From ANME-2 cluster archaeon (GTDB lineage: Archaea > Halobacteriota > Methanosarcinia > Methanosarcinales > Methanocomedenaceae), in assembly GCA_023544495.1 (NCBI GenBank), contig JAMJFV010000123.1:1-5924 (forward strand): a stretch of DNA of 5,924 nt, given 5' to 3'. How positions within the stretch are numbered: position 1 is the stretch's first letter; each line of letters begins with the position of its first letter. Under the pieces are notes generated by a model. It saw only the letters and a list, made by a program, of their open reading frames with translations, searched no databases and was not told the DNA's origin. Below, one piece after another: positions 1-5,400 of the stretch. The position numbers and the translations under genes are program-made.

Positions 1-51
1 TGGAGATGTATCATAAAAAGCTTTAGGGCACAGATGGCAGAAGGTGGAATA

Positions 52-1089
52 TTATTGTCCCTGGCGGAACAGTTCCATACCTTTTGCCGTGTTATTCAGC
101 AATTGTTGTGCCATATCCTGTGTGGGCCACGAGCCCAGGCCGCAATCAGGTCCGGCATATCTGATACTGTCGCCGAACATCCTGTAAATCCCGGATAGCC
201 TGCCGGCGATAACCTGCGGTGTTTCCATCAGGGTGACCACTTCCTTTATCCTGTCCGGTTCCTTCCAGACATTAGTGTTGTATTTTTCGTTCAGAGCGGC
301 AGTCAGGCCGAATATATCTGTGCGGGCAATGCCTACCCTGAGGAACGTATCAGATGTGGTAAGGTCTGAGCGGTCGATGAGTTCAAGATATGAGGGATTT
401 GCGGCTGATTCCACTCCTATGATGTTAATGGACGGGACCTCGCACACCAGTTTGTAATTGAGGGGTGAATGCAGGTGTATTTCGGTGTCTATGCCGTGGC
501 TTTTGGCGGTCTGTCCCGCTACGTTGAGTGCTTTGATAATATCTTCATCGGCATGCATAATCTGTGGATTTATACCGATACTGGGTTCATCAATGGATAC
601 TGTAACCACTTCAAGGTCGGCAGAGCAGTTGAGGGCATTCCTGACAAACCTGTTAATACTTTTTGCCATGGTCAGCAATACGTCGCTGTATGACGTGCCG
701 CCGAACTCGTGCTGGTATAGCTCTACCGGTCCTGTAGCGCATATGCGAACCTTAAGGGCTTCGCCGTGTTGTGTCCTGTACTCACCTGCCAGGGCTGTAA
801 TGGCTTCCATTTCCAGGATCTTTGCATCGGATTCCCTGACCAGCATGGGTTCTTCAGTCCGTTTGGGGTCGTTTATGATGTTCAGGAACTGCCTGTTCAT
901 GTCCTGGAACTGGGGGTAGGTGGGAACTTCCACACCTGCGTCGATCTTCTGCTGCATTGAAAGGGCAATTGCCCCAAACAGGCGCTCGTCTTCCTGCCTG
1001 GAAGCAGCAGCCTGTGTGATCCATTCCCTTGAGATGCCAGGGGGGAGAGGATAACTACCGATGTCGTCAAACGTAATATCAGGGGTCAT
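52..1089 (-). CDS. Core MetE-type methionine synthase-like methyltransferase (cobalamin-independent family, catalytic domain only)
   Basis: Predicted zinc-dependent cytosolic methyltransferase of the MetE C-terminal superfamily. Such core enzymes lack the folate-binding N-terminal half and move a methyl group, in vitro from methylcobalamin, to homocysteine. The 345 residues match that short form. Visible features: the opening TFDDIGSYPLPPG, the stretch GVEVPTYPQFQDMNRQF (about 52-68), an acidic SIDEPS motif (165-170), and candidate zinc ligands H205, H207, E227 and C316 (in GPDCGLGSW). The family normally has His-x-Cys where this protein has H205-L-H207. Start choice: a GTG at 1107 would add six residues but lies only about 10 bases from the TATA box; the ATG at 1089 sits 28 bases from it, with no ribosome binding site, which suggests a leaderless transcript. 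It is divergent from the symporter gene. Family membership is near certain; homocysteine as substrate is likely but weakened by the changed ligand. Confidence 0.88.
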   Translation of the reverse strand: MTPDITFDDIGSYPLPPGISREWITQAAASRQEDERLFGAIALSMQQKIDAGVEVPTYPQFQDMNRQFLNIINDPKRTEEPMLVRESDAKILEMEAITALAGEYRTQHGEALKVRICATGPVELYQHEFGGTSYSDVLLTMAKSINRFVRNALNCSADLEVVTVSIDEPSIGINPQIMHADEDIIKALNVAGQTAKSHGIDTEIHLHSPLNYKLVCEVPSINIIGVESAANPSYLELIDRSDLTTSDTFLRVGIARTDIFGLTAALNEKYNTNVWKEPDRIKEVVTLMETPQVIAGRLSGIYRMFGDSIRYAGPDCGLGSWPTQDMAQQLLNNTAKGMELFRQGQ

Positions 1090-1111
1090 ATGAACCAATA
1101 ATGACACTACA

Positions 1112-1130
1112 CAATTATAATACCTTTTGG
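1112..1130 (-). promoter_or_regulatory. Archaeal promoter (BRE + TATA) of the MetE-like gene
   Basis: Read on the minus strand, a purine-rich CCAAAAGG (complement of 1123-1130, BRE-like) runs directly into TATTATAATT (1113-1122). The box is centred about 28 bases before the ATG at 1089, the usual TATA-to-start distance in archaea, so transcription probably begins at or within a few bases of that ATG. The same TATTATAA core precedes thiC. The position is seen in the sequence; the leaderless transcript is inferred. Confidence 0.55.
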
Positions 1131-1203
1131 AATAACACTCGTTCTATTCGACAGGTAAAGATCAGAATAAGGAATGTTCGTTGAATTCAATGTCGATTAT
1201 TAA

Positions 1204-1220
1204 GTACTTATAAATATATG
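1204..1220 (+). promoter_or_regulatory. Archaeal TATA promoter of the symporter gene
   Basis: The AT-rich box TACTTATAAATATATG lies about 50 bases before the symporter ATG at 1262. Transcription starting about 25 bases downstream of it (near 1238) would give a leader of roughly 22 bases that just includes the AAGGTG ribosome binding site. A 10-base perfect palindrome TAAGTACTTA (1201-1210) overlaps the upstream edge of the box and could be an operator half, but it is short. Confidence 0.5.
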
Positions 1221-1246
1221 AATGATGTTTTTGGTTTAACTAAATC

Positions 1247-1252
1247 AAGGTG
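1247..1252 (+). promoter_or_regulatory. Ribosome binding site that fixes the symporter start
   Basis: AAGGTG complements the 3' end of archaeal 16S rRNA and ends nine bases before the ATG at 1262. The GTG inside this site (1250-1252) is in frame and could be mistaken for a start giving a 647-residue protein. Its position within the binding site argues for the ATG and a 643-residue product. Confidence 0.7.
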
Positions 1253-1261
1253 TTACTTATA

Positions 1262-3193
1262 ATGGATGGATATCAGATATTTTTAATTTTACTTGCCATT
1301 TATCTGGCAGGGCTTGTAAGTATTGGATGGTATTTTACAAAAAAACAGAAGTCTGTTACTGATTTCTGGCTTGCTGGAAGAGAGATCGGTCCTAAAACGA
1401 TTGGTTTTTCAGCAGCCGCCTCGTGGCTTACAGCAGGCGGGATACTTGCGGTCATAGGGTTTTATATGCTCCTTGGAATGGGTTCGATATGGGGTTTTGT
1501 GGCCCCCAACATACTGGCACTGCTTATCATTGCATTGCTGGTAGGAAAGATAAAGAACCTGCCTTCCATAACCCAGCCGGAACTCCTTGAGCAGAGGTAC
1601 AGCAGTGCCATGCGGGCTCCTCTGGGAATAATCATCGCCATCGTTATGATATTATTTGCAGTTGCAGATATCAAGGGACTGGCTCTTGTGCTTGAGGTTT
1701 TCTATGGTCTAAGCCCGCTGTATGCGGCAATTATTGTTGCACTTGCAGTATCTGTTTATGTAACATTGGGCGGACTCTCAGCAGTTGTCTGGACCGATGT
1801 TATCCAGTTCACGTTCCTGGCCATATTTACCATTGCAATGGCCTTTTTGGCGGTAGGTGCAGCCACATCGGGAACGGTTGATGTGTCTGCCGTCACTGTG
1901 TCAGAACTGTTCGGAAATGTCGATTCCACATGGTGGAATCCATTTTCCATAGGGATCCCGCTGGTGTTGATATTTATCGTCGCCATCATTCCCGGCTGGA
2001 TGACAGAGCAGGACCCGTGGCAGAGAGTATGGGCCGCCCGGGACAAGAGATCTGCACAATATGGGATGGTACTGGGTTCCATGCTGATATTGGTGGTATT
2101 TGCTGCATGTGCTGTGATCGCAATCGGTCTGAACAGCATATATCCCGGGATCGCACAGATGGGTTTTCCGATGGGAATGGCTGAGGCCGAACCTGCGCTA
2201 TTGAAATTCATCGTTGAGAACTTTTCACCCCTTGTTATAGCACTGAGCGCAATAGGACTTGCAGCAGCGGCAATGTCATGTACTGATACCTTTGCAACTT
2301 CAGGGGCTTCCTGCCTTTCGCGGGATATATACCAGCGGTTCATACAGCCGGATGCCACGATGAAGCAGATGCTGGTCGTAAACAGGCTAAGCGTGCTCAT
2401 AATCATATTTTCAGCAACGGTAGCTTCCTTCTTCATACACAGTATTATCGATGCTATCCATATAGCTACATTTATAGCCAGTGCTTCGTATTTTTTCCCG
2501 CTTATGGGAGGATTGTACTGGAAACGTGCCACTAAGGAAGGAGCCTTTTCAGCGATGGTCATCGGGGCAGTTTCACAGATAGCACTTGTTGTGTACGACC
2601 TGACAAATACGCCCCCAATGTCGACAGCGTATCTTGAGACCGTCAGCCCGGTCCTTATGAATCACGGGGTGGTCGTGGGGATGTCACTGAGCGCAGTTAC
2701 GTTCTTTGGAGTATCACTGCTGACAAAACCCTCAGGTCAGGTGAACCTGGCTCCGTTCTTCAGTGAAGAGGCAGAAAAACTGGCAATAAAGGATGAAAAA
2801 GAAGTTGATGAATCTGATCTTGAATTTACAGGTTTCCTGAAAAATATCAGTGAAAATGTGACCGGGGAGCGCAGTCACCTGCACTTGCATCTCAGGGTCT
2901 CAGAAAGACTTGACTGGAAAAAAACAATCGGGATGCTGAAGAGCACGTATCCTGCCTGGGTAACGCCAAGCGGGCCTGATTCAGTATACCGGCTCACCCA
3001 TGCTGATATGTTATCATGTGTTTCAATAAGCCGTGGTAGCAATGCTGATGAGATATGGATGGCAGCAGAACCGCGGGTGGAATCTGTGAGGGCATTGAAA
3101 AAGGAGTTCTTCATTGCGTATGGTGAAGTGGCCAGTGTGCTCGAGCAGATGAACATATGGGTGGTAACACCTAAACGAAGAATTAAGGATTAG
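1262..3193 (+). CDS. Sodium:solute symporter (SSS family) with extended cytoplasmic C-terminal domain
   Basis: Integral membrane protein of the SSS/SLC5 family (PutP, PanF, SGLT relatives), which couples sodium entry to uptake of a small organic solute; the substrate is not readable here. Residues 1 to about 488 are a chain of hydrophobic helices. Hallmarks: DFWLAGREIGPKTIGFSA (34-51), which opens the unwound first core helix; GWMTEQDPWQRVWAARD (245-261); and the sodium-site helix with GLAAAAMSCTD (332-342), followed by SRDIYQRF. In the MS-T/S motif of PutP-like proteins the second hydroxyl residue is replaced by C340. Residues about 489-643 are soluble, begin with an acidic linker (SEEAEKLAIKDEKEVDESD) and contain a mixed alpha/beta-looking region with alternating histidines H539, H541 and H543. 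I do not recognise that domain; it is not an obvious histidine kinase. The gene is monocistronic, with its own TATA box and terminator, and is divergent from the MetE-like gene. Confidence 0.93.
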   Translation: MDGYQIFLILLAIYLAGLVSIGWYFTKKQKSVTDFWLAGREIGPKTIGFSAAASWLTAGGILAVIGFYMLLGMGSIWGFVAPNILALLIIALLVGKIKNLPSITQPELLEQRYSSAMRAPLGIIIAIVMILFAVADIKGLALVLEVFYGLSPLYAAIIVALAVSVYVTLGGLSAVVWTDVIQFTFLAIFTIAMAFLAVGAATSGTVDVSAVTVSELFGNVDSTWWNPFSIGIPLVLIFIVAIIPGWMTEQDPWQRVWAARDKRSAQYGMVLGSMLILVVFAACAVIAIGLNSIYPGIAQMGFPMGMAEAEPALLKFIVENFSPLVIALSAIGLAAAAMSCTDTFATSGASCLSRDIYQRFIQPDATMKQMLVVNRLSVLIIIFSATVASFFIHSIIDAIHIATFIASASYFFPLMGGLYWKRATKEGAFSAMVIGAVSQIALVVYDLTNTPPMSTAYLETVSPVLMNHGVVVGMSLSAVTFFGVSLLTKPSGQVNLAPFFSEEAEKLAIKDEKEVDESDLEFTGFLKNISENVTGERSHLHLHLRVSERLDWKKTIGMLKSTYPAWVTPSGPDSVYRLTHADMLSCVSISRGSNADEIWMAAEPRVESVRALKKEFFIAYGEVASVLEQMNIWVVTPKRRIKD

Positions 3194-3203
3194 CAAACAT
3201 TGC

Positions 3204-3240
3204 GTGCAGGGAATGTATACTTCCCTGTGCACATTTTTTT
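3204..3240 (+). terminator. Hairpin/T-tract terminator after the symporter
   Basis: GTGCAGGGAA (3204-3213) pairs with TTCCCTGTGC (3221-3230) around a seven-base loop, giving a 10-bp stem with two G-U pairs. A run of seven T (3234-3240) follows three bases later. It begins ten bases after the symporter stop codon. The T-run lies only on the plus-strand exit side, so it serves the symporter transcript. Confidence 0.8.
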
Positions 3241-3319
3241 GAATTATGGTTTAATCACCAATCAGGTTGTCTTAAGTCCGCTCTGGGAATATACGATTGT
3301 TCCTGGAAAATGAGGGCCT

Positions 3320-3642
3320 TTATAAAAACGTTGGCGTATCATTCCCGGTATTTATCCATTCAACGATCCCTTCATACATAGTATAGACCCTGTCAAATCC
3401 ATTGTCTGCAGGATCTCACATGCAGTTATGCTAAGTTCACCTTCCCTGCCTTTATCATATTCTTCCTGTATCCTTACATCTATACTATCGACTCCACCAT
3501 GGTCTATCATCTCCCTGGCCCGGAATACTGTGATATGTGAGTATCCCCCGGATTCTTTTATGCATCCCGATATCGAAGTAGAAATAAATATCATGACGAT
3601 GACAAACAGTAGGAGAATATGCGAAGAAACTGGATGAGAATA
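3320..3642 (-). pseudogene. Decayed rhodanese-like lipoprotein gene (start lost, catalytic segment deleted, frameshifted)
   Basis: Read on the minus strand from 3609: HILLLFVIVMIFISTSISGC, a hydrophobic lipoprotein signal ending in the lipobox ISGC. Then comes HITVFRAREMIDHGGVDSI followed by DVRIQEEYDKG, a clear rhodanese N-terminal half (compare the usual AKEMID-GG-x-x-IDVR-EEY). The protein then jumps to TACEIL, which belongs to the helix after the active site, so about 35-40 residues with the catalytic Cys loop are missing. A one-base loss near 3404-3408 breaks the frame. In the next frame the family ending continues as DNGFDRVYTMYEGIVEWIN and stops at 3320-3322. There is no ATG, GTG or TTG between the upstream TGA (3643-3645) and an ATG inside the signal peptide. 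Intact relatives are exported, lipid-anchored sulfurtransferase-like domains; this copy cannot be catalytic. Confidence 0.78.
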
Positions 3643-3701
3643 TCACAGATTTAGTAGCAAGGCTTGATGTAATTTATAGTAAATTAGTCAATATTAATTG
3701 A
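3603..3701 (+). pseudogene. Possible 3' remnant of an unidentified gene
   Basis: After a TGA at 3600-3602 this frame reads GEYAKKLDENITDLVARLD and continues to KLVNIN, ending at TGA 3699-3701. The string looks protein-like: amphipathic, with leucine/isoleucine spacing suggestive of a coiled coil. It has no start codon of its own, so at best it is the tail of a lost gene. It overlaps the damaged 5' end of the minus-strand rhodanese pseudogene, so a deletion or recombination joint may lie near 3605-3645. The call is weak because 32 open codons can occur by chance. Confidence 0.25.
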
Positions 3702-3763
3702 TTTTTCACTATACTTAAATGATGAACTGCAATAATTGTGTCGTGCATCAACCAAAACTGCTC

Positions 3764-3785
3764 TAAATCAAGTATACTTGATTTA
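3764..3785. promoter_or_regulatory. Perfect 22-base palindrome upstream of thiC, candidate operator
   Basis: TAAATCAAGTA is followed immediately by its exact reverse complement TACTTGATTTA, with no spacer. Half-site-like copies flank it: TACTTAAAT at 3712-3720, and TACTTTAGTTT read on the minus strand at about 3786-3796. It is centred about 40 bases upstream of the likely thiC TATA box and 88 bases before the ATG. A two-fold symmetric site of this length suits a dimeric regulator. Archaeal thiamine genes can be controlled by ThiR, a DNA-binding protein with a ThiN domain, but I cannot match this site to its motif from memory. Confidence 0.5.
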
Positions 3786-3807
3786 AACTAAAGTAAATTT
3801 TTTAAGA

Positions 3808-3819
3808 AGTATTATAACC
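3808..3819 (+). promoter_or_regulatory. Likely thiC TATA promoter
   Basis: AGTATTATAACC holds the same TATTATAA core as the MetE-like promoter, preceded by a purine-rich AAGAAG that could serve as BRE. Transcription would start near 3838-3842, giving a leader of about 25 bases. That leader is too short for a TPP riboswitch, and none of the conserved TPP riboswitch motifs is seen in 3701-3862. Confidence 0.45.
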
Positions 3820-3852
3820 AGGTACGCTATCTATATCCCAACAGATTATTTC

Positions 3853-3856
3853 GGTG
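3853..3856 (+). promoter_or_regulatory. Ribosome binding site that fixes the thiC start
   Basis: GGTG (within CGGTGAAAG) lies six bases before the ATG at 3863. The in-frame GTG at 3854-3856 is part of this site and is probably not the start. Archaeal ThiC proteins commonly begin with an M-x-LI opening like the MSLIDEA encoded from 3863. Confidence 0.65.
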
Positions 3857-3862
3857 AAAGAT

Positions 3863-5143
3863 ATGAGTCTGATAGATGAAGCAAATAATGGAAACATCAC
3901 TGATGTGATGAAAGAAGTAGCCTCAGCAGAAGGAGTCGAACCTGAATTCGTGCGAAGGGGCATCGCTGCAGGCCGGATAGTAATTCCCGTGACCCCCTAC
4001 AGGGAGATCAGGCATTGCGGTATCGGTAAAGGTCTTCGTACCAAGGTCAATGCGTCCATAGGTACATCTTCCGATATTGTGGATATAGACCTTGAAGTGG
4101 AGAAGGCAAAGGTGGCAGAAGCAGCCGGTGCCGATACCTTGATGGAGCTGTCTACCGGGGGCGACTTCCTCGAGATACGAAAAAAAGTAGCTGATGCCAT
4201 ATCACTGTCGTTGGGCTGCGTGCCCCTGTACCAGGCATTTATCGAGGCGGCAAGGAAGTACGGCTCGGTCGTTGATATGAAGGAAGATGAACTGTTCAGG
4301 GCCACTGCAGAACAGGCAAAGATAGGCTCGAATTTCATGGCCATTCACACCGGGATCAACCTGTTCACGGTGGAGCGGTTAAAGAACCAGGGGCGCTACG
4401 GCGGTCTGTGTTCAAGGGGCGGCGCGTTCATGACGGCCTGGATGATCCACAATGAGAAGGAGAATCCGCTGTACAGCGAGTTCGATTACCTGCTTGAGAT
4501 CATGAAAGAGCATGAGGTCACGCTTTCCATGGGTAACGGTATGCGTGCCGGGGCTGTGCATGACGCTACTGACCGCGCGCAGATACAGGAACTGGTCATA
4601 AACTCCGAACTCTCTGACCGGGCACACGATGCCGGTGTGCAGGTCATTGTGGAAGGTCCGGGGCATGTGCCTATCGATGAGATAAAGACCAATGTGACAT
4701 TGATGAAGCGCATGAGCGGGGACAAGCCGTTCTACATGCTCGGTCCGCTGGTGTCTGATGTGGCGCCCGGGTATGACCATATCGTAACTGCCATCGGTGC
4801 GTCCATATCAAGTGCGGCAGGATGTGATTTTCTGTGTTATGTCACGCCTGCCGAACACCTGGCACTGCCCAATGTGGAGGATGTGAGGACCGGGGTCATC
4901 ACATCAAGGATAGCTGCCCATATCGGGGATATGATAAAACTGGGCAAGCGCGACCAGGACCTTGCGATGGGCAGGGCACGGCGCGACCTGGACTGGGAGA
5001 AGATGTACTCTCTGGCCATCGACCCCGAGCATGCCAGGCATATCAGGGAGAGCCGGGCGCCGGATGATGGTGAAGCCTGTACCATGTGCGGGAACTACTG
5101 CGCATTGAAGATAGTCAGGGAAAATTTCGATCTGGCACGATAG
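3863..5143 (+). CDS. thiC: Phosphomethylpyrimidine synthase ThiC
   Basis: Cytosolic radical-SAM enzyme that rearranges aminoimidazole ribotide into hydroxymethylpyrimidine phosphate, the pyrimidine half of thiamine. At 426 residues it is the short form found in archaea and many anaerobes, without the long N-terminal extension of the E. coli type. Motifs in order: RTKVNASIGTSSD (59-71), MELSTGGDFLEIR (94-106), SRGGAFMTAW (184-193), LSMGNGMRAGAVHDATDRAQ (221-240), EGPGHVP (264-270), APGYDHI (301-307) and CDFLCYVTPAEHLALPN (321-337). H268 and H332, 64 residues apart, match the metal-binding histidine pair of the family. The C-terminal iron-sulfur motif is C406-TM-C409-GNY-C413, i.e. C-x2-C-x3-C, one residue tighter than the textbook C-x2-C-x4-C. 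It appears monocistronic; no other thiamine gene is in the window. All core motifs are intact, so the enzyme should be active. Confidence 0.97.
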   Translation: MSLIDEANNGNITDVMKEVASAEGVEPEFVRRGIAAGRIVIPVTPYREIRHCGIGKGLRTKVNASIGTSSDIVDIDLEVEKAKVAEAAGADTLMELSTGGDFLEIRKKVADAISLSLGCVPLYQAFIEAARKYGSVVDMKEDELFRATAEQAKIGSNFMAIHTGINLFTVERLKNQGRYGGLCSRGGAFMTAWMIHNEKENPLYSEFDYLLEIMKEHEVTLSMGNGMRAGAVHDATDRAQIQELVINSELSDRAHDAGVQVIVEGPGHVPIDEIKTNVTLMKRMSGDKPFYMLGPLVSDVAPGYDHIVTAIGASISSAAGCDFLCYVTPAEHLALPNVEDVRTGVITSRIAAHIGDMIKLGKRDQDLAMGRARRDLDWEKMYSLAIDPEHARHIRESRAPDDGEACTMCGNYCALKIVRENFDLAR

Positions 5144-5151
5144 AACCACGC

Positions 5152-5191
5152 TTTTTTTGCCCATCCTTCCCGGGTGGCGCATTTATTTTTT
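5152..5191 (+). terminator. T-tract terminator after thiC
   Basis: A run of seven T (5152-5158) starts eight bases after the thiC stop. A weak six-base-pair stem follows (CCATCC 5161-5166 with GGGTGG 5172-5177, one G-U pair), and then a second T-rich stretch, ATTTATTTTTT (5181-5191). Archaeal RNA polymerase terminates at U-tracts with or without a hairpin, so this tandem pair is a credible terminator. Confidence 0.6.
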
Positions 5192-5218
5192 CGTTCATCC
5201 CATTGAAAACACGGGACT

Positions 5219-5297
5219 TCAGACATATTCATCATGATTATCCGTGAATAACCATCATTATAATGATGATTATCATTCGGGAGCCTCTGACATATTC
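5219..5297. repeat. AT-rich block of nested inverted and direct repeats
   Basis: The block contains a direct repeat, TCAGACATATTC (5219-5230) and TCTGACATATTC (5286-5297), 11 of 12 identical and 67 bases apart. It also has a perfect 16-base palindrome CATCATTATAATGATG (5253-5268), an 8-base palindrome ATCATGAT (5231-5238), and two copies of ATGATTATC (5235-5243 and 5266-5274). It holds no gene. It lies upstream of the exported-protein promoter, so a multi-site regulatory region is the simplest reading. Confidence 0.45.
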
Positions 5298-5335
5298 GAC
5301 ACACTAGAGCACGCTTGAATTTTTATTGTAATGTA

Positions 5336-5352
5336 ATATTTATATATAATTA
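5336..5352 (+). promoter_or_regulatory. Strong TATA promoter of the exported-protein gene
   Basis: TATTTATATATAATTAA is the most TATA-rich stretch in this intergenic region. A start of transcription about 25 bases downstream would fall near 5366-5375, leaving a leader of roughly 150 bases before the ATG at 5523. That is long for an archaeal mRNA and leaves room for leader control. Confidence 0.5.
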
Positions 5353-5365
5353 ACGAGAGATTTTC

Positions 5366-5400
5366 TCATAGATACTTCGGTTAACTCAAGGTATCTATGA
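5366..5400 (+). promoter_or_regulatory. Leader hairpin covering a ribosome binding site and start codon
   Basis: TCATAGATAC (5366-5375) is the exact reverse complement of GTATCTATGA (5391-5400). With one bulged G (5390) the stem extends by TT (5376-5377) to AA (5388-5389), around the loop CGGTTAACTC. The right arm contains AAGGT (5388-5392), a plausible ribosome binding site, and the ATG at 5397 that opens a 31-codon ORF. The same repeat could instead be a DNA operator, because the predicted transcript start falls in or near the left arm. Confidence 0.45.

Noticed and set aside
1..51. Possible end or start of a neighbouring gene at the left edge
   Set aside because: The 51 bases contain several stops and one minus-strand ATG without a ribosome site; too little sequence to support any gene or terminator.
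458..919. 153-codon plus-strand frame opposite the MetE-like gene
   Set aside because: Its composition (Ser, Cys and Met rich) is that of an antisense shadow; the minus-strand frame carries all the conserved motifs.
1756..2562. Long open frame (268 codons) on the minus strand, opposite the symporter
   Set aside because: It mirrors the hydrophobic coding of the symporter, has no recognisable motif and no ribosome site, and the plus-strand protein is a clear family member. It is an antisense shadow.
3428..3637. 69-codon plus-strand frame in the thiC upstream gap
   Set aside because: It is antisense to the readable rhodanese remnant and has no protein-like pattern of its own.
3721..3756. Short minus-strand frame starting at an ATG near 3747 (about 24 codons)
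   Set aside because: No ribosome site, no recognisable sequence, and it lies in AT-rich DNA where such frames are expected by chance.
3701..3862. TPP riboswitch before thiC
   Set aside because: The conserved CTGAGA and related thiamine-box motifs are absent and the predicted leader is only about 25 bases.
4412..4780. 122-codon minus-strand frame opposite thiC
   Set aside because: His- and Arg-rich shadow of a highly conserved thiC region; no independent support.
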